Assembly (NCBI GenBank): GCA_907163375.1
Contig: CAJQUW010007813.1
Span: forward strand, 1-64,000
DNA from: Prostheceraeus crozeri
Taxonomy: Eukaryota > Platyhelminthes > Polycladida > Euryleptidae
Reading direction: 5' to 3'
Length of the DNA: 64,000 bases
Below are positions 12,836-26,900 of the stretch, one piece after another. The notes under the pieces were generated by a model. The model made no database searches. It saw only the letters and a list, made by a program, of their open reading frames with translations, and had not been told where the DNA came from. Every line of letters starts with the position of its first letter. Position 1 is the stretch's first letter. The translations under genes were made by a program, and so were the position numbers.

Positions 12836-14807
12836 GCTAATAATTTGATGGCTCACTCTACATTTCGTTTCTTAATCCTTAAGACTTCTGTTTAACTGAC
12901 TATAATTGCAAACAAACGGAGTTTGAAGCACAAGCTTTGGAAGTCCACTGCGTAACGCGCATTAAATTTCTGGTCTTCTACCCACAGATGAGGATTGCGA
13001 GATGGTTGATGGTCATTGCCTTTGTCGTTATCCCCCCGGTGTTGGGGATGGTGTTTCGGATATGTCCTTTTAGTGTGATTCAGATCGAAAGATTACGCCT
13101 CCCGCCCTTCAAGTTGCAGATTCTCCATTTGTTTTTTGTCTCAGTTGTCTTGTAGACAGGTACGGAAGTAGAGCGCCGAGGTGGGAAGTTTCACAAACCC
13201 CGATTCCCACCAATGGTCAGAATCAACTTCGTCAATGTGATTACTTGAAAACCCCATTTACACTCCCGGTGTACTTCCTTCAAAATGTTAAGCCAAATGC
13301 ACCTTCTTCTGTCCCCCTACATTTCAGCTACTTGATTCAGGAAACTTCATTGAATAATTTGAAAAAGCTTCAAAGAAGCGCCTGTTGAATATTTTTACCC
13401 TTAAACCCCTCGTTTATGTAATCGGCACTTCGTTAATACATGAGTCCCTTTACGCTCTCTATAGGAACATCTTTCCCCCACAATTTCTGCCCCCCCTGAG
13501 GTAGTGCCCACTCGTCGTAAGAAAGAGACATCGGCCGATTAAAGTGCACAGTTGCTGGAATAGTTCCTAATAGGCCCCACAAATGCTGATGACACTCTAC
13601 ACATTCTGATCCGCCCCCCACCATAAGCAGGTCCTTGTCTAAAGTAAGAACTGACAATTCGCAATATTGCAGGGCCACCCCGTAATGGGATCGCCGGCTT
13701 TGCGTTGTTAAAACACTATTCGCCACGAAGTAGTATATTCTAGAGTTGCGCGGATATATTCAACGCCTCTAAGTTTGTCAGCTGACAATTCTTCTAAAAT
13801 AGCGAGATCATTATCTAAGATGCCGCACTATGAATTAACTCCGATATTGTTTCATAGCCTTCTGCCTTGTATAATTATTTAAATATTTCTGTGTAATACC
13901 TAAACAAGAGTAATATCATAATGACAATATTCCAAATTTTGACCTTGAACGACCTTGCACATCAGCTGAGATGATCCTTTCGTAGTTGAAATGTCCCCTC
14001 TACTTAGCCTAAAAAACCTCGTGCTCTGGGAACATATGGGAATTTCAGAACGCATTGGTTAGTAAAACAAAAATGGTGGGTTGATGAAACACATGTCTCG
14101 ATTAGGTAGCCTAGCCAGCCTAGATGGCTACCACCAGACAGGTACCAGGTGTGACTCTGAAAGAGCAACACGATAATGGGCGCTGCACTGCTGCAAAACA
14201 TCGAATTTCAAACGTGCAATTAGGGCTGTGTTATGAAAGATTTATCCTAAGATCACAGATCAAATTCTTGGCATAATTTTCTTTCTTGTTTTTAAATGGT
14301 TCGTTCGCCGAAATAGAGGCGAGGTCTGATAGTGTGGCAAGACATTCCCTTTATAGCGATGTCTGAAGAAACAAAGAAGTTCCTTGACTCCTAGATTTTA
14401 GTGTTGCAGCTGGTAAAACCGTCCCAATCCCATGACCATTTCTCTGTGAGACGAATCCACGAGCTACATCGGTTTCGTAATTGTTTGCTACCGGATATAG
14501 TTTCACTCTGTCCGACTAAAAGATGTGTTAGAAATTTTCTGGATCTACAATATTTTGTTGATCAATTCCATTGCATTACGAATTATTACTACACGTCAAT
14601 TCATTTGAGCGAGAACAGAGAAAGCATACTCCAGGTGATATCTGGGTGAAATGTCGATCTAGAACTTGGTGATTATGGATCTTAAAATTTTATATGAACT
14701 CATTTTTACTGTTTGTATGCATCAAAACGCAGTCTGAAAATAACGTCTCCACACAATATACTTTCAAAGTGTCAGCTGACTTGGCTGGTAGAAACAGCAC
14801 TTCAGTC
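12836..14807. other. No gene recognised (upstream of SRPRA)
   Basis: Somewhat GC-richer than its surroundings around 12940-13730. Open frames at 12937-13155 (+), 13433-13726 (-) and 14004-14201 (-) have no recognisable family. The SRPRA promoter must lie near 14500-14800, but no core motif can be supported. Confidence 0.4.
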
Positions 14808-14924
14808 ATGATAGATTTTTTTACTATTTTCACTAAAGGAGGAATAGTCCTCTTATATATAGAAAATGCAAACGAAAAAATTGCCAAATCTGTGAACTCA
14901 TTGGTGAAGTCCTTAATATTGCAG
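14808..14924 (+). CDS. SRPRA: SRPRA coding exon 1
   Basis: Encodes residues 1-39, the first strand and helix of the SRX domain, from [12 protein letters not shown] to SLILQ. It ends in CAG followed by a GTATGT donor and leaves phase 0. The conserved DFFTIF-KGG opening fixes the start Met. No TATA box or other promoter element could be supported upstream. Confidence 0.93.
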
Positions 14925-17900
14925 GTATGTTAAAGTACATTCATGAATACGTAGCAGATATATCCCTGTCCTGATGATTAAAAGTGTTATGTTTTTCGAT
15001 TATGGGACAATTACTGTTACCTACTCAGATGTTTGTAAGTTTTATTTGCAAGATTTTGAAGGTCAACCTTCACTTCGTCAATGAACTGCCCACGATTATA
15101 TTGAATCATGCCCTTTTTACTAGATATGCATTCACTTCATGCGTTATGATTCTCACTTTAATGTTTAGGACTGAAACGCAGCAATCTTCCAGTTGCGTGC
15201 AATTGACGCAATACAACTGTGCAAAAAGGACTGCAAATGAAGAAATCAACTCTATAGCACCACAGCGAATATTTGAATTGGTGACTTGCCAAGATTCAAT
15301 TCGAATCACAATTTTCCGATTCCCATGTCACCAAATAAAATGTTTCAATAAACAATGGAGCAATTGGCGACAGTTAGTAAAGATCTTGCCCCAGCCATCT
15401 TGGAAGACGCTGAGAATATGTTGACGTGCTCGCCTGTCAAGGATTTTCTCTTGCACAATGACGATGACAGGAAATATGTGCACTCAATTTCAACCATAGG
15501 GTCGATTTCAATGACTTCGGTCAACTGAACAGCTTAGTTCAACTATATACAGCGGTGCACGTTGAAGTAGGGCAAAAAAGAAGCTGAGATTGGTGACATC
15601 CCATCGAACCGTAAGAAGATAAAACACCTGATTCAAATCTCTACATGATGTGATTAAACATTTGTCATAAATAATGAAATCTTGATATTGTTATTGCTCA
15701 TTTAAGCTTGTGTGATATCTTATCCAGTGTTCCTGGTTCGGCCCAAAAATTTCTCGAGTGCCTGAAAACTTGACTCGGGCCGAAAATTCTGGTCGTCGAC
15801 CCGAAATTTTTTAAATAGTTGTATTGACAACTTTTATTTCAATGCGATCTTACGATATTGCCGGACAGAAAATCAGAGTGACTTTTGATTTCACATTATA
15901 ACTCATCATTTTTCGTAGAAGCAAGTGATGGAAAACCGAAAGATTCCTTGTAAATGTTATCACCATTGATACAGTCAGTTCATGTCATCGACGTCATGAA
16001 TGAATACATTTGGTTGTTCCCCTTCTCGGATAAGCATGGGTGAATCTGCCAGATGGCTATTTGTAATTTTCATTCTACAAGACTTCATTCGAGGAAAAGC
16101 GCCAGAAAAAGTACCCTATCTGATGTGCCATTGTGAATCGATTGTGAAATCGTTCTCAATCAAGATAGAAATTAGAATCCAAACCGGCGTCGTCTCCGTG
16201 CCTGCGAGGCCTTCGCCGCATACCCAAAAATAAATATTTGCGCTCATAAAACAAAGGTTCAAATAGTTTTAATTTTTTGTTTTTAAGAGCATCTTTACGT
16301 TTACAACTTAACGTACACTTTACAGTTTCAAGTCACAACTTTCAAATACGTTCAGAGCTATCAGCTGTTAACTGGAGGATCTTCAAGCAATCACACAATG
16401 CGCTCGGGATGTGTTCACAGCAAATCACAGAGATTTGTGTGTTTGTGTGATATGTGGAGCGTGTGCGCTTAGCTCGATAGTTAGACTCATCTTCTCCCTA
16501 CAAAAACGCAGAAGCAAGTACATTGCAACAATGCAAGAAAAGTTCTGTTTATAAATTCTTTGAATTGGATAGCGAGAGGCGCAAATTTTCCCTATTCGTG
16601 ACTTCCCCAAATTTTGGAGAAGATGATGACGCGGTGAATCGTCGTGTCTGCGTTCACCAATGGCTGAATGTCGGATTGGAAGGTGAGAAGCCGCTAAAAA
16701 ATAAAGCGATGAAGTTTCCTTAATTTGATGTGTGATTCAGTCAGAGATAATGATTCAAGGCACATTGGTGATATTATGTTTATGGCTGCGATTTCAAGTG
16801 GTTATTTTCTACACCGGCCAGTCGTCCGAGGAATTATGAAGAAAACTCTAGCCATCGTACACGAAGTTCATGTCATTGAAATAAAAACTAAACCACTCTC
16901 AAGGGATAGAACAAGGCAGTTGTGTGATCAAATAGAATCATGCAGTTTCTTTGTCATATGTTTCGATCAAAAAGCAACAAGTTACGAGGCAATTAGACAT
17001 AGGCCTATATGCGCTTCGTTCACCATACCTCTGCACGTGTTTCGGTTACATATTGAGCTTCAGTCGGCTGACGACAGAGAGCTTTTGATAGCTTTACGAT
17101 AAAACAGTCTTCATCTTCAAAAGCTGATGCAGATTAGTTTCGATGGCTCTAATCTAGATAAGACAATTTATACGAACGCAGATACCGTTTATGCAGGTAC
17201 CAGCTCACCTGGTTTATTACCTATCGTATTCTGTAATTTGCGAACATTCACAAAGCCTTTCGATGTGCATGTTTTCTCATTTCTCTGAAATTCTGCAACA
17301 CGGCGAGAAGATTGCCAACATGTCGCAAAGAAATCCATGAACTAGAACAGGGCTCTTTTGAACGTTGTTATGTTGAGACACGCTTGACAATCCTGCAGTT
17401 TTACTGGAGTCTAGATGTCCTCATTTTAATCATTTTAACGCTCGAAAACCTTTTGTTGTCGATGAATTTTCCTTCTACTCAGCATTCACCAGAAGACTTG
17501 ACTGAATTCTTCATTACTCTAACACATCCTAATAATCGGTTTTGGCCAAAATTCCGTCACGTATCCTCTCAAAAGTTGTCAAAATCCTTGATCCATGTAA
17601 TAAATCCATGGAAAATTTATGCTCTCAAAGATAAATGGGAAATTCACTCGCTTGAGCAACCGGTGTCAGAGGTGCATCCTGACGTTGCGGAGGACATTGA
17701 TGTTTTTTGGTCTCAGGCTTCTAACTTCTAAGTCTTCTATCGGTGCACCTTGGTTTTCCATTCTCAGCAGACTGGCTAAGGCTCTCATGGTAATACTGAT
17801 CCTGAAAGTGGCTTCAGGGATACAAGCTGCCGATCTTTGATATGAGATGTTCATTCATGTTGATTCTTCACAGCTTATTTTCAGTTTAGTGGTACTCTCA

Positions 17901-20900
17901 TGCTCTTGACAGCAGTCTATTTATGCACGAATGAGAATAAGGAAATAGTGTTTTTTTTTACTAATCTTCCACTGAAGTACATTTGACTCTATCAATTTGA
18001 TTGACAAAGCTGGTGACATTGTTTCTTCAAAAGTCTGAAAACTATCATGCCAGCTGCTGAAGTTTTCGCAGTAAAACAGAAGTTGATTAAATTGCGAGGT
18101 GATCGTCAGCGTTGCATTTCTGCAGTAACACAATCTGATTGCGTGTTAATGCAACTTTTTGAATTTCTGCACAGAACCAAATGTCATTACGTTAAGAGTG
18201 AAATGATAATATCTTTTAATCCAGTTTCCATTCACTGGTGCTCACAGACATATAAAAAAATTTTTTTGTTACTTCGTCCACTTCTTTAGGGTCCATCTAT
18301 TTTTTACCTCTCATGTTTGAAAGGTCCTGATAAAAAATTCGTGCTAGAATTAAAAGGAGGCTAGACCTATTCATTTGAATGTTCTCATTATTAGTCTCCG
18401 TTTCATTCCTCAAATTTTTCCCGTAAAATCTTTGAATTTATTCATATGTTAATCACAGGACTGTATACTAGTAATTTTACAATCACGTACGGTCATTAGG
18501 GATGACTTAACGCATTTTAAGATTTCTTGTTGTAATGGAGAGATGTAGCATCACTGTATAATAGGCCTACTGATAGTGTAGGCCTACTAAATAAAGCTTC
18601 TGAAAAATTGAAGATGAATTATTGTGATGCAACAGTTGCAAATTATTTCTACTATGCATGTGTGCACAATCTGGTAGTGTAATATTTAGATTTATCGCCA
18701 GTTGAATTATTGCAGTAAACCTATCTTTTCCTTTTCAAGCATGGACGTGTCGTCTCTTCACTGGGTAATTTCATTTATTTTCCTATTACTGAACAAGCGA
18801 CTTCATGCACGCATTTCAGCATATTTGCTGTCTAGGTGGTGTTTATAAATCAAATTAAGTGATTTTTAGGACCAATTTTTTCCACTAAATGTAATTTTTT
18901 AGAGTTTTAGAGAATTTGTTAAGATAGAAAGTTAGATCAAGTAAACATTCTTCGAGTCATTCTGTATTTCAGCTAAACTACTGTTCGTATGAATGCCCCA
19001 TCACCTAAGTATGATGAGGGTGCAAAATAATTAAGGTGTCGGGCAGGGCTGCGGAAGCGATTGACTTTTATTCGCTTCCGCTTCCACTTAAACCGCTTCC
19101 GCTTCCAATTATTGGAGACCGGACATGGACTACTCACCTCCCTATTTCGAGCCCCTTCTTTATTTTCTACTTTTTTACGAGTTATAGGTTCTGACGTTAA
19201 CACCTCGCAGTCTCCACGAACTTTCTGTCGTAAACCGTACCTGACTTGTATGCGTTTTTTTGACTTGCCAAAAAGTCAAATATTTACAAATTTACTGAAA
19301 ATTTTGACCTTTGGGAAATTGTGAAATAAAAGCGTCATATTTTCCCAACACGTATGTGGTAAAAAAATATTAAACGACCAAGAGAGTGTTTGAAAATGCT
19401 ACAATGAAATTGCCTCAAGACACACCAATCCGCATTGTGTAAAGTTATCATTGATAAGATGATACTGAGGTTATCTGATTTCGAATGCTATCACAATGAG
19501 AAAATTAGAAGTAATCACATTTAGCAATACAGGTGCCAATTTGTAATTAGGTGTAGTAGGGTAAGCACTGAATATGACAACTATTACTTAAATCATATCA
19601 AGACTTAAGGTCAAAAGTCAGAAGTGCCTCGCCCTGACACGAGAATTGCGTCAGTCATTAGTATCATGATACTTACGGAGGTGGAAGCGATCGTCGGGCA
19701 TTCGCTTTCGCCTCCGCTTCGACACCCCTGGTGTCGAGTCATTTTCCTGAATGACATACAGGAAAAACCTAAACTTAGTTGTTTTTCGGCAAATTGGTTA
19801 TTCAAAATAAAAACCACAATGATTAGGAAAGAAAAAGTTTATCCCTAGCTTTCACTCGTCATACAGCGAGCATAATCATGGCTGTTAATAACGGGTGTTA
19901 TTACCTCAGATACAATCAAATTGGTTACTATCTATTTAATCGACCTAACTGACTCATTCAATTCTCCAAATTCTTTGCTCAGGTGGAGAATTTGTATTAT
20001 GTCGAATAAATATTTCAATTTCTTGAAGGATCGCAAAGTCCTGAATACGGAAACTAAATAAATAGCAAATGCTCTTCCTAAACAGATGATTTATCTTATA
20101 TATAGCTCTTCACCGGAAAGAGCAGCGAATTTTGAGCATTATATGAGTTATTTTGGTCGATTGAGTGGATTTATAAGATATTTAGGTTCCGACTTGCTTT
20201 ACATTCATTGTCTTCAAAGTTAATTGAAATGCACATTGCATGTAGGACCATCGTAGATTTCCTGAAATGTTTAAATTGATTCTTCATGCACGATATGTTT
20301 AAATCTTCTGAAGCCATGGATATTATATGTTCTGACCCTCTATTGATCCTATATTTCCTATAAAAATATAGGAATTCTATTAACTTTCTATACATCCACG
20401 AAAAATCTTGTATTTCATATATTTTTATGAAGTTTATAATGATAATAATAATAATAAGCGTATATTTCAGAATGCCTCAATAATGGAAATCGTGAGGCTA
20501 AAAGTCAAGGTACAACACATCAGATTTCGTAATACAACATAACAAAGCAGAAAAATATTCAGACACAATAATAATCAGACACATTTCAAAGCTGACGGAA
20601 GTACGCAAAAAAAACTAGATTACAAAAAACCACTATTCAATAGCCTAATCATTGTGACAATAAAGCAGCTCCTTCTCATTGCTAAGGTACTTACTGGCAT
20701 ACGAACTTTTCCAGAATGCTGTAATACTTGAGGAGCTAAGTGATGTAGTGGATGCTCTGAGTCTTCAACAAGAGATGTAAACAATTTGACACCAAGTATC
20801 AGACGACGATAGCTTTGAGGAAGAAAATGAACACATTGACAATTCGAAGAGCCACATATCTTTTTGTGAGATCTACGCTGTATGTTTTCTAACACATGCT

Positions 20901-23900
20901 CATCTTTCTTTTTCAAACTGACAAAAAGTGGCGCTGCATACTCTAGGATAGATCGAAGACAATTATTGTAAATGGTCGCAAGATCAACAGTCGATAAAAA
21001 AGTTATATACATATTGTCCGTATTATGAAAATACTACTGGGAATGAGCGAGAACTTAATAGTTATACTCAAGTAAAATCGTTATCTTCACGTAAAACTTA
21101 CAGGAAATGCACCTTATGTTATTGATACGTGTCCACTATTCTGTAATCATAATAGTTCACATTCTAGCAATAATAAAGCATTCTATGTAGATTTTTTTGG
21201 ATGTGAACGTGGCCAAATCAATGCTGGAAACGGCTCACGAAAAGTTAGCTGTCGTTCAATCCAAAATTGAAAAAATCAGTAAATAGAGAAATTTGAACAA
21301 AAAGAAAGAAGCTCTACTAGATAAGTTTTTTCAGTCCAACTCATCTGAAAGTCTGTCTTTTCGTAAACGGTTCATGATTTGTTTCAAGTTTCAAAACTCT
21401 CACTTCATCTGAAAGATGAACAACGAAATGTAGACAACACAGCACTGTTGTTTTGCACTATACTTGTTGTCAAGCTCGTCAACTTCTTTTATGCCCAATT
21501 TCCGACATTAGACCGCATTCCTCTCAGGTCTTCGGGTTTGTATATTCATCTTTTCTTTCATGCTGTTCCACCTAATCGCTGTTGGTTTTCAACGTCACAT
21601 TGAAGCCTGAAGTGTTTCATGGTTTCCTCGATTGTCTGGCAGTTCAAGCATTCCAAGAGGTCTTTGATGTCCATTCTGCCTTAGACAGATACACCATCTA
21701 TGTATTAAAATCATGGCTTTATCTTCTACATCCCTTCTATTTTCCTTAGCTGGCACAACCCACATCTTTTTTCTGCATGTGATATGTCTAGACGTCCGTT
21801 AGCCATCCTGAATGATACTTCCAGATATCGAAAAGGCTTCCTAGTTTTTATTGGTTTAACCTATCGCTTTTCATAATTTGTCTGTCTGTTGATGCGACAT
21901 TATAGAAATTTACTTAAGTCACGACTTTACTTGATCATTTATCAGTTATTATGCCTATGAAAACTGCCTACATACACGGGCAATCTAGGGATTAAATTCA
22001 AACAATAGCCTAAATGTAATATATGTTCCCACCCATGGAAATTAACAATACCATAGAAAGTCCTAGAATGGAAATTGCATGAAATTTATGGCACACTCTG
22101 GGGGAACTTAGTTGGGGCAAAAAGCAAATTTTGCGAACTGGCTTTCTTGTTTTCCGGTTGGCATTTTAAATTATCAAGTCAATTTGCGATCTGGTTTGTT
22201 GCCCCTTGTCCAAAGATAATGTACACAAAAGCAATAATGAATTTACAAAATGCTGCGCCGACAGGATGACAAAGAAGGAAATCCTTTAAAACGCTCTGTA
22301 CGTTCATCATTCTGAAATATCGCTCCTATAATCAATCAAGAGTATAATCAGACACATATGCAACTTGTAATGTCGATTTACAGAGCATGCATTGCTCCAG
22401 CTTGAAATCAGAGGCCAAGAAATCTTACAGCATTCATTTTAGTTTGAAGGATTCCCCTGTTCAATATATTTGAACAATTTCCAAAACCTTTGCATGCTTT
22501 CGAATATGAGCTTCCAAAATATCATCACACTATATCACATGTCATTTAGTGATTAATTGAAAAGTTCCAGCGACATTTCATTTATCAGATAACTGACTGT
22601 AGCTAAAGAAACTTTCGATGTTTTTATTCCAGGAAGCGCCAGGTTTCTTGACCGAAATATTCCAATATAGAATTTTTATCTTTGAATTCTTGAGGTGTTC
22701 TTACAAGCAGTACACCGACTGCCATCGATTATGACTGTGAACCAAATTTCAATTCGTATTCCAGTGTTGAAAAATTGGAAAATAGTTGTCAATGACTGGT
22801 ACGAATAGACACAGTATATTAATCCATGGAATAGTAGGCTATTTCATATAAAGCAATGCAGCCATCTCACTTAAAATTCTTTTCATGAAAATCGTGTAAT
22901 TTGCTGTCAACGACTTCCACAACCAACTTGGCAAATAGTTTGACCATGATACAATGTTTTAAATCGAATCTGACCTACAAACCATAGATTTTTCCATGTG
23001 CCATAATTGTACATTGGCAAGATATCAAACTTCCATTCTAGTGTGCTATTATCTACTTCTATGTTCCCACCAGGTTGTATGAGTGGACGGTTCCCTTTCC
23101 TGACTTTCCATAATATATTTGATCAACTGCTTTTACTAATACCGTATATACTCGTCTATAGGGCGATCCGAATATAAGTCGATCGCCCCGACTTTGCCGC
23201 CCAAATACTGGCATATTTTCATAGGCCCGCCTATAAGACGAGATGAAAAGTTGAAATTTTTGTGGAGTCAAGTTCGTCAGTAATAATTTTAATTTAATAA
23301 GTACTGGTATGAGGAGAAACCGATGAATACGAATAGCGATGTATTGAGTATTGCGCGCGTACCGGTAACTGCAGTAACAGAAGAAAATGTTATAAATTTA
23401 ATGGGACCCGCCTATAAGTCGAGACACCTACTTTTGTAATGAATTTTGGGTAAAAAAAACTTGACTTATAGGCGAGCATATACGGTAATTATTCTGTAGT
23501 TATTTTCTATTCCTATTGCTTATCTGCAACCAATATTTTGTAATTATTGTTAATTGCTCATTACTGTTTGTTACCAAATCGACTGTTGTTCATATTATGA
23601 AACCAACTTATTGCTAACGCAGACCGAATATATGTTACATGTATGTTATTATACAGACAAAAGATGAATGATTCTACTGTGGTTTTTTTAACATTCGAGA
23701 ATTGGCTTTAGATGCTAACATCCATTGCACCATTCCTGTCTACTTATTTTCTCATGCATGTTTATATTCGAGATTTGTAGATGTCCTCAATAAGTTCTGA
23801 TATATTTTGGGGATTATTCAAAATGAGCATCGTCTTATTTAGAACATAATTGAGCAAACCATAAATTTTAGCTATTACCATTTGGAAGCACAAATTTAAC

Positions 23901-26900
23901 AAATTGTGTTGATCTTTGTTAGGATCAAAACTTTTTCAATAAAACAAATTTTATTTTCTTATTTGTGTGAGGTAAATCCTATGCTTTCCGATAATGTGCT
24001 GGAAAAATAATATATTTTTCAAAAAAATATCCTATATTGCTCCTATATTCTTTAAAAAACTATATATCCTATATTTATTAGGTCTAGGGTCAGTATAGGA
24101 CCTATATATTTGTTAGCCCCTTAATCATTCTCATCTTGATTGATGGGTAATGGTTGCACCGGATTCCGGCTAATTTCTGGAATATTATTGATGCATAATA
24201 GTAACTTGCATAGGAAGCCACATGCCTAGAAAAAGTGAAGTATGCCTTCCATATTTGAGATAGAGAAAAGCGTGTTGCCCGAAAGTAGCCTATGTAGGAA
24301 TCTCAATACAAATACAAGTAGGTGCCTACTTGAAGAAACATTCAATATATTTCAAATGTAAGTTTGCAAGTGTACAAGTTGTAGGCTTATGTATGTACAA
24401 GTAGGTCTACATGTTTTGATCTAAGCTAAATTGATAACAGCCAACCATTGTTCCCTGGTAGAATACGAAATGTTTCAAAAATTGCTTAAGAAAGTTCGCA
24501 AAATTTTCACATTTGAACCATGAGAATTTTATTTTTATTTAGATTGTCCAATATAAATTGTTTTCCTCCTGATGTCTTTTTCTTTCAGGAATTGGGTGCG
24601 GGTGGTGCTTTCATGCATAATTCACTAGCGTTGAAGTATAAATTGGACAATGAATTTGAACTTATATTCGTGGTAAGTGATACAATTATTGTGCCTATAG
24701 ACAATAGATAAACGGCATGCATTATTCAGTAGAATCCATGTAATTGATTCGTCGGCTATGTTTTTAATGCTACATTCATCAGTATATTCATCACGTTTAT
24801 ATCAGATATACTGTATTTTAGTACAGGCTTATATAGTTCCCATATAGGGGACTCACGCGTCTAGGCCTACTTTATGGAAAGGTACAACTAATTCTATTGG
24901 TCTATTAATCACGAACACTATTTCGATATTTCGGCATCAGTCTAAAAACAATGAAACATAAATGAGGAGCATGATGTTGATGTCATTTAGGCCACCTGAA
25001 TACCTCAATGTTTTGCGGATAGCAGTTAGTCAGCGACCAGACAATAATGTCTTTCTATCATCAGGTCGAGGAACATGAAGGGACTTTTGAAAGAACTAGA
25101 ATTCAGAGAAGATAGGTGTACGAGGGGCGATTAAAAAGTTCGCGGCCTAACCTAGATTGCTTCGTGCCAGGTCATATTGCGCAGGTGTTTAGATACTGTG
25201 CAAGGTGCCAACAGCGCATGACGAGTGTTCAGTCAATTCGATGAACTGCTAATGTACAAAAGCTGCTTTAATTCAAACAGTTCATTATCCAGTTAGTCAG
25301 ATAATTTTTGCGTGTAAGATGAACGCTTCCAATTCAGCTGCCATCCGCTATCTCGGCTTGAAAGGACTCATGCCAAAGGAGATTCATGATGATCTTGTTG
25401 GAACTCTTTCTGAAGAAACTCTTAAAGATGAACACAGAGATGAAGAGAGAACCTGGAAGATGATCAATCGAAGCAATGGAAGCACCCAGGATCACCAGCT
25501 CGATGGAAGGTCAAGGTCATCAAGTCCGCCGGAAAAGTCATGGCCTTCCTTTTTTGGGACTCTGGAAGGTGTGCTGCTGGTGGACTTCGTAAAGACGGGT
25601 GGGACTATCACCGGCGAGTACTACCATGCGCTCAATAATTCTCGCAGAAGCTGCAGATCAAAATCAAACGGAGAGGGAAGCTCATGAAAGGCTTGCTCTT
25701 TCATCAAGACAACGCGCCTGCTCATACCTCTGCTGCCGCCATGTCTTCCATCCAAGGTTGTGGATTTGGCAACTCTTCCCTTCCGTTCTATACAGATTCT
25801 CCAGATCTGGCTCCATCGAACTTTCATCTCTTCCCTAAAATGAAATTGGAGCTCACAGTGGTCGGCACTTTGCATCCAACAGACGTTATGGAGGCAGCAG
25901 AGGAGTATTCAGACCAGGGTTGGCTTTTTGGCAGTTAAAACTGGTTTTTGCCACTAAGTGGTAAAAACCTGTCAAAAGCTAGCAAAAACCGGGTAAAACT
26001 AAAATTCCGAAAAAAATCTCTATTTCTTCACGAAATGATCGACAGCAAATTAGAGTTTGAGCATTACGGTGCATGCGGCTTTGCAGTTTGCAACTCTTAT
26101 CTTCCAAATCATGACATTCATTCTGTGATATAACCACATGATATGTTTTTATCACGAACGACATGCGATGTTGTCTTTTGTCTACGATTGCTCTGCCCTT
26201 TTCTTGTGATTTAAGAACAAATGTAGACTTCAGCACCATTTTGGCTCTTTGTTCATATAACAGAAAATGTTAGATACTCCCAGAATTATCATCAAATGAA
26301 TGAAAAAGATGAAAATTAATATATGTATAAAACTGGCTTATGCATAGAACTAAATTAAGCAAACCACTTTCTTCATGTGGACGAGCTTCAATAATCCCAC
26401 TGTCATTATTATGTGTGTTCAGCAAGAATTCAGAGTGTATTTTAATGGTAGCTTAGGTTTCATCAGATCTAGATTTGAACCCAGGTCTCATGAACGCAGA
26501 GAGCACTTTATCAAAAAGCATCTGCACCGGAAGATCTCAGCTCTCAAATCAAGCAATGTGCAACAGTCACTTAGAATGCATTTCTACTTTTTTTAGAAGC
26601 ATAATAAATGTACTAATGCTTGTGACTGGAGCAGAGAATCATGATTTCTAAGAATAAAAAATAATTAAATAACATAGTTCGCAGCAGAAATCTTGATAAA
26701 GTGAGATATAGTGTATGTCTGAACAGCTTCAGTTATAATCTCACCAAAAGAACATTTCCAGTAAGCTGCAACATTGATCGTTGTTAATAGAATCTGAGAG
26801 CGAAAAACAATTGTGACATTATTGTGATCGATGTTCAAGTTTGTTTAAAGTTCTTGAAATCTCCATATTTTGAGCTCAAATCAAAATTTTACTTTCGGTA

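Noticed and set aside
13433-13726. 97-residue frame on the - strand upstream of SRPRA
   Set aside because: Composition is somewhat protein-like, but no family, signal or neighbouring exon was found.
14694-14807. In-frame upstream Met that would add 38 residues to SRPRA
   Set aside because: The family begins at M-(L/I)-D-F-F-T-I-F; the upstream residues are not conserved and are probably 5' UTR.
25599-25875. Overlapping frames on both strands in the mariner relic
   Set aside because: Out-of-phase shadows of the decayed transposase.
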